The translations under genes were made by a program, and so were the position numbers. Shown here piece by piece: positions 28,769 to 36,781 of a stretch of DNA of 64,000 bases (position 1 is the first letter of the stretch; each line of letters opens with the position of its first letter). Under the pieces are notes generated by a model. It saw nothing but the letters and a program-made list of their open reading frames with translations, searched no databases and had not been told where the DNA came from. Source of the stretch: Rothia nasisuis (GTDB taxonomy: Bacteria > Actinomycetota > Actinomycetes > Actinomycetales > Micrococcaceae); assembly GCF_928381405.1 (NCBI RefSeq), contig NZ_CAKMSB010000010.1:1-64000 (forward strand), read 5' to 3'.

Positions 28769-29782
28769 GTGAAAATCCTGGTTACAGGCGGTGCCGGCTA
28801 CATCGGCTCGCACACTGTTCTTGAGCTCCTGAATGCGGGGCACGAGGTCACCGTTATGGACAACCTGGCTAACTCATCCATGGAGTCTCTGGCTCGTGTT
28901 GAGGAGCTCACCGGTAAGACCGTCGAGTTCCGCAAGGTTGATTTGCTTGATTTGCCGGGCATGAAGCAGCTCTTCACCCTGGTTAAGCCCGATGCTGTGA
29001 TTCATTTTGCTGGCCTCAAGGCTGTGGGTGAATCCGCTGAGAAGCCGCTCTGGTACTACCAGACCAATGTGGCGGGAACTCTCAACCTGCTCTATGCGAT
29101 GGAAGAAGCCGGCTGCCGCTCTATCGTCTTTTCTTCTTCGGCCACCGTGTACGGTGAGCCCGAGTCCATGCCGCTTACCGAGAAAATTAACATGGACGCC
29201 CAGTCGTGCTATGGCCGCACTAAGGAGCATATTGAAGATATGCTCGTGGATTTGGCCGCGTCAGACCCTCGGTGGAATATTGCCCTGCTGCGCTACTTCA
29301 ACCCTGTTGGAGCGCATGAGTCGGGCCGTATTGGCGAGGATCCAGCCGGTATTCCTAACAACCTGGTGCCTTTCATCGCTCAGGTTGCTGTGGGCCGCCG
29401 CGAGTATTTGAATGTCTTCGGTAACGACTACCCCACTGTTGATGGAACCGGAGTGCGCGACTATATTCACGTGGTTGACCTGGCTGATGGGCATCTCAGG
29501 GCCCTGGACTACATCACCACCCACGGTGGTTTGCACACCTGGAACCTGGGTACCGGCAACGGCTACTCTGTGCTTGAGGTCTTGCACGCCTTTGAGAAGG
29601 CTGCTGGCAAGGAGCTGCCCTATAAGATTGTGGACCGCCGCCCCGGTGATGTCGCGGTCTCTTACGCTGATCCTTCAGCGGCCCTGGCTGATTTGGGTTG
29701 GTCTGCTAGCCGCGATATTGACACTATGGTGCGAGATCATTGGAACTGGCAGAAGAATAATCCTCAGGGATATGAGGCGTAG
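28769..29782 (+). CDS. galE: UDP-glucose 4-epimerase
   Basis: Interconverts UDP-glucose and UDP-galactose. The 337-residue short-chain dehydrogenase has NAD-binding GGAGYIGS (residues 7-14), SSATVYG and the catalytic YxxxK (CYGRTKEH). The GTG start has AAGGGGAAAA upstream. The gene's last two codons and stop (GAG GCG TAG) form the beginning of a 77-bp unit that is repeated in tandem downstream. Confidence 0.95.
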   Translation: MKILVTGGAGYIGSHTVLELLNAGHEVTVMDNLANSSMESLARVEELTGKTVEFRKVDLLDLPGMKQLFTLVKPDAVIHFAGLKAVGESAEKPLWYYQTNVAGTLNLLYAMEEAGCRSIVFSSSATVYGEPESMPLTEKINMDAQSCYGRTKEHIEDMLVDLAASDPRWNIALLRYFNPVGAHESGRIGEDPAGIPNNLVPFIAQVAVGRREYLNVFGNDYPTVDGTGVRDYIHVVDLADGHLRALDYITTHGGLHTWNLGTGNGYSVLEVLHAFEKAAGKELPYKIVDRRPGDVAVSYADPSAALADLGWSASRDIDTMVRDHWNWQKNNPQGYEA

Positions 29783-29990
29783 CCGAATATCTTTCGTTAA
29801 AAAATCGCCACCGATGTGGCGATTTTAGAAAGCGCGCGTAGCGCGGGATAGAGGCGTAGCCGAATATCTTTCGTTAAAAAATCGCCACCGATGTGGCGAT
29901 TTTAGAAAGCGCGCGTAGCGCGGGATAGAGGCGTAGCGAGTAGCGACCGTTAAGGAATTGCCACCGGTGTGGCAATTCTAGGTCTAGGCG
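29774..29990 (+). repeat. 77-bp tandem repeats of the galE tail and terminator
   Basis: Units at 29774-29850 and 29851-29927 are near-identical; a third, diverged unit runs from 29928 to about 29990. Each holds a hairpin of the form AATCGCCAC-CGAT-GTGGCGATT (29801-29826 and 29878-29903). In the third (29955-29978) the stem reads AATTGCCAC-CGGT-GTGGCAATT, with both sides changed so that pairing is kept. No gene is present. The unit begins inside the galE coding sequence. Confidence 0.92.
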
Positions 29991-30005
29991 TAGCGAGTAG
30001 CTCTT

Positions 30006-30062
30006 AAGCCGAGCCCCGGCGTCCTCCCCTATCTTAGGGGCAAGGACGCCGGGGCTCGGCTT
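30006..30062. terminator. Bidirectional terminator between galE and gltA
   Basis: Arms 30006-30025 and 30043-30062 pair perfectly over 20 bases, with a second small stem in the loop (CCCCT/AGGGG). A and T runs flank it on both sides. Confidence 0.88.
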
Positions 30063-30080
30063 TGCCTGCGGGTGAGTTGC

Positions 30081-31361
30081 TTAGCGCTGGGGGTAGTGGC
30101 GCTCGTTCTCGCCGATGTAGACCTGGCGGGGGCGGCCGATTTTGCGGTCTTGGTCCTGGATGCCTTCGGTCCACTGGGCAATCCAGCCGGGCAGGCGGCC
30201 TAGGGCAAAGAGTACGGTGAACATGTGTTCGGGGAAGCCCATGGTCTTGTAGATGAGACCGGTGTAGAAATCGACGTTGGGGTAGAGTTTACGTTCGATA
30301 AAGTAGTCGTCGTTGAGGGCTTTTTCTTCAAGACGCTGGGCGATGTCGAGGAGTTCGTTGTTTCCGCCGATGCTCTCAAAAATCTTGTCGGCTGTTTTCT
30401 TAACGATGCGCGCACGGGGGTCGTAGTTCTTGTAGACGCGGTGGCCGAAGCCCATTAGGCGCACGCCGTCTTCCTTATTTTTGACTTTCTCCATGAAGTC
30501 TTCGGGGCTGATACCTTCTTTTTTGATTTGGTTCAGCATCTTGAGCACAGCCTCGTTGGCGCCACCGTGTAGGGGTCCGTAGAGTGCGTTGATACCTGCG
30601 GAGACCGAGGCGAACATGTTGGCGTTAGAGGAGCCCACCAGACGCACTGTGGCGGTGGAGCAGTTCTGTTCGTGGTCTGCGTGAAGTAGCAAGAGTAGGT
30701 CAAGTGCTTTGGCGTGTAGCGGGTTGACTTCGTATTCTTCGGTGGGGAAGCCAAAGCACATGCGCAGGAAGTTCTCGGTGTAGTTGAGCTCGTTCTTGGG
30801 GTAGATGGACGGCTCGCCCTTGGATTTCTTGTAGGCATAGGCTGCCAGGGTGGGTACCTTGGATAGAAGCCGGTAGGTGGAGATTTCAACCTGGCGGGGG
30901 TCGAAGGGATCCAGAGAGTCTGAGTAGAAAGTAGACATGGCTGAGACGCTGGACGCTAGCACTGCCATGGGGTGCGCTTCGCGGGGGAAGCCTCGGAAGA
31001 AGAATTTGAAGTCTTCGTGCACCATGGTGTGGTGGCGGATCATCTGATCAAATTCTTCGAGCTGGGTGGGGGTGGGTAGCTCGCCGAAGATGAGCAGGTA
31101 GGTGACCTCAAGGAAGCTGGATTTTTCAGCCAGTTCTTCAATGGGGTAGCCGCGGTAGCGCAGTATGCCAGCGTCGCCGTCTATGTAGGTGATGGCGGAT
31201 TTGGCGTTTGCGGTGTTCATGAAGCCGGGGTCGTAGGTTACTTTACCGGTTTCTTTGAGCATGCCTGCAACGTTGAAGGCACCGTTACCTTCGGTTGCTT
31301 CGACTGCGGGCAGAGGCAGTTCTTTGCCGTCATAGCTCAGCAGTGCGTGGTTGTCAGTCAA
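30081..31361 (-). CDS. gltA: Citrate synthase
   Basis: Condenses oxaloacetate with acetyl-CoA. The 426-residue type II enzyme has active-site segments GPLHGGANEAVLKML, MGFGHRVYKNYDPR and PNVDFYTGLIYKTMGFP, which hold the two histidines and the catalytic aspartate. The start is TTG at 31361, chosen because a strong AGGAGG lies six bases upstream and the protein then begins with TDNHALLSYDGKEL; the longer frame to 31487 adds a Pro/Arg-rich segment unlike citrate synthases. About 235 bases separate it from dapC. Confidence 0.94.
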   Translation of the reverse strand: MTDNHALLSYDGKELPLPAVEATEGNGAFNVAGMLKETGKVTYDPGFMNTANAKSAITYIDGDAGILRYRGYPIEELAEKSSFLEVTYLLIFGELPTPTQLEEFDQMIRHHTMVHEDFKFFFRGFPREAHPMAVLASSVSAMSTFYSDSLDPFDPRQVEISTYRLLSKVPTLAAYAYKKSKGEPSIYPKNELNYTENFLRMCFGFPTEEYEVNPLHAKALDLLLLLHADHEQNCSTATVRLVGSSNANMFASVSAGINALYGPLHGGANEAVLKMLNQIKKEGISPEDFMEKVKNKEDGVRLMGFGHRVYKNYDPRARIVKKTADKIFESIGGNNELLDIAQRLEEKALNDDYFIERKLYPNVDFYTGLIYKTMGFPEHMFTVLFALGRLPGWIAQWTEGIQDQDRKIGRPRQVYIGENERHYPQR

Positions 31362-31597
31362 TTGTGTTCCTCCTGTCAAACGAGGCTGCGTGCGTGCTGA
31401 GGGTTTGCCCGTGGGAGCAGGAGCGGCGGCACAGGGCCTTTCTCTGGGTGTGAAGGCTGACTGTACACCGCGCACACGCGGACGCATGTCATCTATGGTT
31501 CACATTACAGCAGAATAATGTGCGGGGTCACATCGGTTTCGCTGTGAAGGTTACATTACGTTCTTTAGCGGAGCTTATTTGACATTGTGAGTTTTAC

Positions 31598-32728
31598 TTA
31601 CTCTGACAGGCGGGTAGCGGCACGCTCGATATCTTTATCACTGCCTGTCAGGGCTACACGTACGTAGCCTTCACCCGCTGTTCCGTAGAAAACGCCGGGG
31701 CCTATAATAATCCCCTTCTCAGCGAAGCGTTGTACGGTGACCCAAGTGTCTTCGCCAGCGGTGGCCCATAGGTAGAGGCCGGCCTCGGAGTGTTCGATGG
31801 TCAGCCCAAACTTTGTGAGGGCAGGTAGCAGAGTTTCACGGCGGGCACGGTAGAGATTCTTTTGCTCCTCAACGTGCGCGTCATCAGCTAGGGCTACGGT
31901 CATAGCGGCCTGAACTGGGGCGGGCACTATCATGCCCGCATGCTTGCGCGAGTTGACCAGGTTAGCCATAATTTCAGCGTCGCCGGCGATGAAGGCACCC
32001 CGGTAGCCAGCGAAGTTAGATTGTTTTGATAGGGAGTAGGCCGCCAGTAAAAGCTCTTGGTTGCCGCCGCTGACGCGGGGGTCAAGAATGGAGGGCACGG
32101 CTTTGCCGCCACGGGCGGTGTCCCACTCACCCCAGCCGAGCTCGGCGTAGCACTCATCTGAGGCTACGAGGGCGCCAATCGCGCGAGCGTCATCAACAAT
32201 TTTTTTAAGTTCTTCGATATCGCGGACGGTGCCCGTGGGGTTGGCTGGGGAGTTCACCCACACCAGGCGCACGCGAGATCGGGTGGCGGTGTCTAGCTCG
32301 GTGAGGGAGTCAGCGGCGACCGAGGTAGCCCCCGCGAGCTGGGCGCCGATGTCGTAGGTGGGGTAGGCGACGGTAGGGCGCACAACCACATCGTCCTTCC
32401 CTAGCCCGAGCAGGAAGGGTAGCCAGGCCACAAGTTCCTTGGAGCCGATGGTGGGCATGACTTGATTGGTGGTCAGCCCGGGGACTTCGCGGCGGCGGGC
32501 GAACCAGTCGACGATGGCCTGGCGCAGGGTGAGGGTTCCATGGGTGGTGGGGTAGCCGTGAGCGTCGGTGGCTGCTGCCAGGGCTTCGCGGATTATTGTG
32601 GGGGTGGGGTCTACCGGTGTTCCGATGGAGAGGTTGATGAGTCCGCCTGGGTGGGCTTCAGCGGTGGCACGGTAGGGGGCTAGCGTGTCCCAGGGGTAGT
32701 CGGGCAGGTCGAGGCCGAAGGTGCGCAT
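31598..32728 (-). CDS. dapC: Succinyldiaminopimelate transaminase
   Basis: PLP-dependent transaminase making N-succinyl-L,L-diaminopimelate, the step between dapD and dapE. The 376-residue class I aminotransferase has WVNSPANPTG, SDECYAELGW and the PLP lysine in AYSLSKQSNFAGYR. The FGLDLPDYPWDTLAPYR opening and the fdxA-dapC order are typical of actinobacterial DapC. A 157-bp tandem repeat fills the gap between fdxA and this gene. Confidence 0.92.
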   Translation of the reverse strand: MRTFGLDLPDYPWDTLAPYRATAEAHPGGLINLSIGTPVDPTPTIIREALAAATDAHGYPTTHGTLTLRQAIVDWFARRREVPGLTTNQVMPTIGSKELVAWLPFLLGLGKDDVVVRPTVAYPTYDIGAQLAGATSVAADSLTELDTATRSRVRLVWVNSPANPTGTVRDIEELKKIVDDARAIGALVASDECYAELGWGEWDTARGGKAVPSILDPRVSGGNQELLLAAYSLSKQSNFAGYRGAFIAGDAEIMANLVNSRKHAGMIVPAPVQAAMTVALADDAHVEEQKNLYRARRETLLPALTKFGLTIEHSEAGLYLWATAGEDTWVTVQRFAEKGIIIGPGVFYGTAGEGYVRVALTGSDKDIERAATRLSE

Positions 32729-32766
32729 GGTCTGCTTTCTCAGGTATCTAGTTACCAGTCTTAGTC

Positions 32767-33155
32767 CTGGTTCTGCGGGGGCAGGGCTGCAATCATGGGG
32801 GCGTCCTTGGCGATGACGCCCAGGCGGGCAGCACCGCCGGGATGGAGGGAAAAATTCCGAGCGAGCGAGGAAAATAATTTTTCCCGGAATGGGCTCGCCC
32901 GGCGGGTATACCCTTCTATTCTACTGGTTCTGCGGGGGCAGGGCTGCAATCATGGGGGCGTCCTTGGCGATGACGCCCAGGCGGGCAGCACCGCCGGGAT
33001 GGAGGGAAAAATTCCGAGCGAGCGAGGAAAATAATTTTTCCCGGAATGGGCTCACCCGGCGGGTATACCCTTCTATTCTACTGGTTCTGCGGGGGCAGGG
33101 CTGCAATCATGGGGGCGTCCTTGGCGATGACGCCCAGGCGGGCAGCACCGCCGGG
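32767..33155 (-). repeat. 157-bp tandem repeats containing the fdxA tail
   Basis: Two full units (32767-32923 and 32924-33080) precede a third partial one (33081-33155) that is the real 3' end of fdxA. The match to fdxA stops at CCGCCGGG. Each full unit carries about 75 bp of fdxA tail, still readable as GGAARLGVIAKDAPMIAALP, plus about 80 bp of spacer. The spacer holds a GGGAAAAATT/AATTTTTCCC hairpin around GAGCGAGGAAAATAA, a motif shared with the repeat family near 48900, and an inverted copy of the CCGCCGGGTGAGCCC of fdxA. Short frames here are not genes. Confidence 0.93.
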
Positions 33156-33398
33156 TGAGCCCAAATCATCAAAGAAGTCGGCGTTAGCTGCGGTGTAGTC
33201 TTCCCATTCTTCGGGAACGTCGTCTTCGTAGTAGATGGCTTCAACGGGGCAGACGGGTTCACAGGCACCGCAGTCGACGCATTCGTCGGGGTGGATGTAG
33301 AGGGATCGTTCGCCCTCGTAAATGCAGTCTACGGGGCATTCTTCGACGCAGGCGCGATCTTTGACGTCAACGCAGGGCTGGGCGATGATGTAGGTCAT
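33078..33398 (-). CDS. fdxA: 7Fe ferredoxin
   Basis: Electron carrier of 106 residues with one [3Fe-4S] and one [4Fe-4S] cluster. Cysteines at 9, 17, 21, 40, 43, 46 and 50 fit the FdxA pattern (QPCVDVKDRACVEECP and DECVDCGACEPVCP). The C-terminal 25 residues (GGAARLGVIAKDAPMIAALP and following) lie in the part duplicated downstream. The ATG is at 33398. The first gene before dapC, as in many actinobacteria. Confidence 0.95.
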   Translation of the reverse strand: MTYIIAQPCVDVKDRACVEECPVDCIYEGERSLYIHPDECVDCGACEPVCPVEAIYYEDDVPEEWEDYTAANADFFDDLGSPGGAARLGVIAKDAPMIAALPPQNQ

Positions 33399-33519
33399 GG
33401 GTGCCTTTCTGGTGGTGGGCGCACCGTCGTTAAGGTGTTTGTCAGCTGTGGTCTAGTGTATCCGCTCACTGGTGTGGGGGCAGATTTTTGTGATGGAGGA
33501 GATAGCTTGTTGAGCTGGG

Positions 33520-34809
33520 TTAAGTTTTGTTGCGGCGGTGGCGGGTAGCGCTCATGATGGCGAGGGTGGCTGCGACGAGTGAACCGAGTGCCCACAGGGT
33601 GCCGGTGGCCCCTACCGCGTTGATTGGGTTGATGTAGACGAGTATGGAGTCTTCTTTGGCGAAGGCGAAGATGCAGATTAGTGTGAAGGCGGTCGCGCCG
33701 ACGAGGGCTGCTGCCCAGTTTTTTTCTGTGTGGGTGGCTGCCCAGGTTGCTGCGCAGTAGACGGTGAGGATGGCCAGGAGCGCCCCCCAGGGTACCCAGA
33801 TGGTGGTGGTGGGGTACCAGATGTGGGCGTGGTACATGGTGCCAACGAACCCGGCGAGGAGGCCGAGGGCTATGGATGTGACAGCTGAGTTGATGGGGCC
33901 GGGTGCTTCGACGGGTTCTTCAAGCACGGTTTCTACTGAGGGGTAGGCTGGGTTACCCCAGAGGAGTCTGTAGGTTTCGGTGTCACTGATGGGCTGGGGT
34001 ACGCGGTTCGAGTATTCGAAGGTGGTGTCGTCGCTGATGATGATTTGGGTGGCGTGGGCTCGCATGGCTTCGCGTTTGACGGCGAGGTCACCCCGGATGA
34101 CGGCTTGGGGGCGCACGTCGGCTGGGTCGAATTCCCCTTCGATTCCCCATACAAGGCGTGGGGCGGCGGGTGTTTCGCGCAGGGTGGCGAGCGCCGCCAT
34201 GACGGCTTCGTAAGTGCGTTTGTGGTCGGGGTGCCCGTAGCCGCCGTCGGAGTCGTAGGTGACGACGACGTCCGGGCCCATCTCGCGGATGGCGTAGGCA
34301 ACAGCCTGGGCCTGGGGTTTGATGGGTAGACGGGTGAGGGAGTCTTCGGTTGCGGAGGGGTGAGCGGCGGCGCGGCCGTTGGAGTCCCACACCATACCGG
34401 AGTCTCGGTAGCTGGCGTGTTCGCTGGGTATGGCGCTGGCTCCCTCGCCGAGAAAGAGGTGGCGGCTGACACCGAGGTGTTTGAGCGCGGTGCGCAGTTC
34501 GTCGGTGCGCATCTGGCCGAGTGCCCGGCCTTGGTCTGTGTTTCCGGGGTGTTCTGCTTCGAGGTGTTTGAGGGCGGGGTTGATGACTTCGCCCATTTCG
34601 CCACGGGTCATGGTGAGCAGGTGGACGGTTACGCCGGCGGCTGTGAGGGCGCCAATGGTGGCCCCGGTTGATGAGGATTCGTCGTCAGGGTGGGCGTGGA
34701 TGAAGAGCACCGTGGCACCCTGCGCGTCTAGCCCCGGAGGCAGTAGGGTGGTGACCGCTCCGGGGGCAATGGTGAGGCCCTGGGCTGGATAATAGGGGGT
34801 CTGATTCAC
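33520..34809 (-). CDS. mshB: Mycothiol deacetylase MshB fused to a membrane domain
   Basis: Deacetylates GlcNAc-inositol during mycothiol synthesis. The first 290 residues are a zinc-dependent PIG-L/LmbE deacetylase with AHPDDES (about 39-45) and GHPDHKRTY. Residues about 305-425 add four hydrophobic segments. In other actinobacteria a separate small membrane protein (DUF6113 type) sits beside mshB, so this looks like a fusion of the pair; that link is inference. It starts with GTG after GTAGGAAAA. The chain is about 130 residues longer than usual MshB. Confidence 0.88.
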   Translation of the reverse strand: MNQTPYYPAQGLTIAPGAVTTLLPPGLDAQGATVLFIHAHPDDESSSTGATIGALTAAGVTVHLLTMTRGEMGEVINPALKHLEAEHPGNTDQGRALGQMRTDELRTALKHLGVSRHLFLGEGASAIPSEHASYRDSGMVWDSNGRAAAHPSATEDSLTRLPIKPQAQAVAYAIREMGPDVVVTYDSDGGYGHPDHKRTYEAVMAALATLRETPAAPRLVWGIEGEFDPADVRPQAVIRGDLAVKREAMRAHATQIIISDDTTFEYSNRVPQPISDTETYRLLWGNPAYPSVETVLEEPVEAPGPINSAVTSIALGLLAGFVGTMYHAHIWYPTTTIWVPWGALLAILTVYCAATWAATHTEKNWAAALVGATAFTLICIFAFAKEDSILVYINPINAVGATGTLWALGSLVAATLAIMSATRHRRNKT

Positions 34810-34987
34810 AATGATTTTCCTACTGGTTTTTAGCTGCTCGTGGTTGATCTTATAGCTCCGTGCAATTTTATCGCCTGCTACCTGCAGGTGGTTGCCTTGG
34901 CCGGGGTGACTTATGATGGAGAGCGGTCATGCACAAGCATATGTTAGTCAGATTTCCCCAGTGAGGGGCAATCTGCAGAAGGTAATC

Positions 34988-36586
34988 ATGAAATCTATTT
35001 TTTGGGCAAAATCTGGGGTTTCGGTAGCTGTTGCTGCTCTTGCTTTGGGTTGCCTTTCTCCGGTCGTTGCTGTTGAGCCGACTCAGGAGGTCTCCCCCAC
35101 CGCTGCTTCTGCGTCCGCAACCTCCCCCAATCAGGGCCAGATCCCCTACGGTGAAGCCGCCATGGGCGCTGGAGCTTACGATATAGGAGCTGATGCGCCT
35201 ACCACCGATACGGGTCGTATGGCGGCAGCCGCTCCGCCGGCTCCCGGTGTTTTGGGTATGGACGTCTCAAGTCACCAGCCGTCTGTTAATTGGGTGGCGA
35301 ACTACCAGGCCGGTGCACGGTTTGCCTTGGTTAAAGCCACAGAGAGCACTTGGTATACCAACCCTCGCCAGCGGGATCAGTACGCAGGTGCTGGTGCTGC
35401 TGGCATGTTCAGAGGTGTCTACCACTTTGCGATTCCTTCTGACTCTTCAGGCGCAGAGCAGGCTAGGTTTTTTGTGGCGAACAGTCAGAAGTGGGTTCAA
35501 GACGGCACTACCCTACCCGGTGTGTTGGATTTCGAATGGAACCCCTACCCCAACGACGGCAACACCTGTTACAACATGACTCCGGCCCAGCTGAAAGCGT
35601 GGGCTCAAGAATTCGCGGTGACCTACCGGCAGCTTACCGGCCGCTACCCTATTCTTTACACGGCAACCAGCTGGGTGAATCAGTGTCTTGGGTCTCTTGA
35701 AGAGCTCTCGTTCATGCCTCTGCATCTAGCCAGATACACCCAGACGGTCGGCCCGATGCCTACCGGTTACAGTGCATATGACATCTGGCAGTACAGCGCT
35801 ACCGGGCCCTTTGACGGTGACTCTAACGTGTTCAATGGTTCTACGGCTGAACTCACGCATCTGGCAGTGAATCCCCGCTACCGCCCGCTCGGAGCAAGGT
35901 CCGCCGGCACGACCAGCGGCCTTTACTCCCTGCGAGGAGCTATTGGTGGCTACTACCGCGCTAACTATAAAACTCTCTATGCGCCCCGGGCTGATGAATA
36001 CCCGGTGAGTTCCGGCGGTGTTACCCAGCCGTTTGAGAACAGCCGCCAGGTCTACTGGCACCCCAGCACAGGAACCCATGCCGTGTACCTGGCAGGCGCG
36101 ATTGGGGCCAGGTACGCGAACACCGGCTATGAACGTACCTGGGGCTTTCCCAGCATGGATGAAGCTCCCCTAGGCTATGGCGTCCAGCAACAGTTCGTCA
36201 CGGCCTCAGGCTCCACCACCGCGGTCTACTGGTCACCTCAAACCTCCGCCCGGGTACTCAACGGTAGCGGCGGCATTCACAACCGCTGGAACCAGAACCT
36301 TGCAGAGTACGGCCTGCCTGCCACAGATGAGAGTGCCTTGGGCCGGGGCGCGGTCGTCCGGTTTGAGAAGAACGTTTCTCTCTACTGGAGCCCCTCAACC
36401 CCCACCGCTAAGGTCAACACCGGCGGTGCCCTGCGAGCCGCCTGGGTGAAGGCAGGCTACCACCAGGCACTTGGTTTTCCCCTCCACGATGAACGGTGGG
36501 AGGCTGACGGTGACGTCCACCTGCGGTTGAGCTCTGGTGCCCATTTTGTGTGGAGTGAGCAGCAGGGGGTCCGCCGCCTGAGCTAG
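34988..36586 (+). CDS. Secreted GH25 muramidase with LGFP repeats
   Basis: A 532-residue peptidoglycan hydrolase. A signal peptide (about 1-29, ending VVAVEP) precedes a Ser/Thr-rich segment. The GH25 lysozyme domain (about 90-290) has LGMDVSSHQPSVNW, RFALVKATES, GVYHFA and the catalytic DFEW. The C-terminal 240 residues hold four LGFP-type wall-binding repeats (WGFPSMDEAP, YGLPATDES, LGFPLHDE). The ATG at 34988 has AGAAGG upstream; in-frame ATGs at 34913 lie upstream of the signal peptide. TATGAT at 34912 is a possible -10 box. Probable wall remodelling or lysis of neighbours. Confidence 0.92.
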   Translation: MKSIFWAKSGVSVAVAALALGCLSPVVAVEPTQEVSPTAASASATSPNQGQIPYGEAAMGAGAYDIGADAPTTDTGRMAAAAPPAPGVLGMDVSSHQPSVNWVANYQAGARFALVKATESTWYTNPRQRDQYAGAGAAGMFRGVYHFAIPSDSSGAEQARFFVANSQKWVQDGTTLPGVLDFEWNPYPNDGNTCYNMTPAQLKAWAQEFAVTYRQLTGRYPILYTATSWVNQCLGSLEELSFMPLHLARYTQTVGPMPTGYSAYDIWQYSATGPFDGDSNVFNGSTAELTHLAVNPRYRPLGARSAGTTSGLYSLRGAIGGYYRANYKTLYAPRADEYPVSSGGVTQPFENSRQVYWHPSTGTHAVYLAGAIGARYANTGYERTWGFPSMDEAPLGYGVQQQFVTASGSTTAVYWSPQTSARVLNGSGGIHNRWNQNLAEYGLPATDESALGRGAVVRFEKNVSLYWSPSTPTAKVNTGGALRAAWVKAGYHQALGFPLHDERWEADGDVHLRLSSGAHFVWSEQQGVRRLS

Positions 36587-36690
36587 CGAAGCTAGTAGCG
36601 GCAGGCTTGCTGACCGGATACTTTTGGGGATTGAATGTAACCGCCCCTACCCGGGTGTCCGTTCAGCCTGTACGGATCCGCTCAACAAAA

Positions 36691-36735
36691 GGGTGTGGTT
36701 CTTCCCCCTGTCAGGGGGAGAACCACACCCTTTTT
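36691..36735. terminator. Bidirectional terminator between GH25 and typA
   Basis: A stem of about 18 bp with one bulge (36691-36709 with 36713-36730), followed by TTTTT on the plus strand and a T-run on the minus strand. Confidence 0.88.
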
Positions 36736-36781
36736 AGATGAGGGCGGGGTCAGCTACCCGGGCCCTCCTTGCGCGGTGGGC

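Noticed and set aside
29774-29990. Possible CRISPR array because of evenly spaced repeats
   Set aside because: The whole 77-bp unit is repeated, with no variable spacers, and there are no cas genes.
31501-31560. A CRP/GlxR-like site (TGTGCGGGGTCACA) upstream of gltA
   Set aside because: The half-sites are two bases too close for the TGTGA-N6-TCACA consensus.
32761-33106. Short frames of about 60-90 residues on both strands within the fdxA-tail repeats
   Set aside because: They repeat exactly with the 157-bp unit, lack ribosome binding sites and arise from the duplicated fdxA tail and its hairpin.
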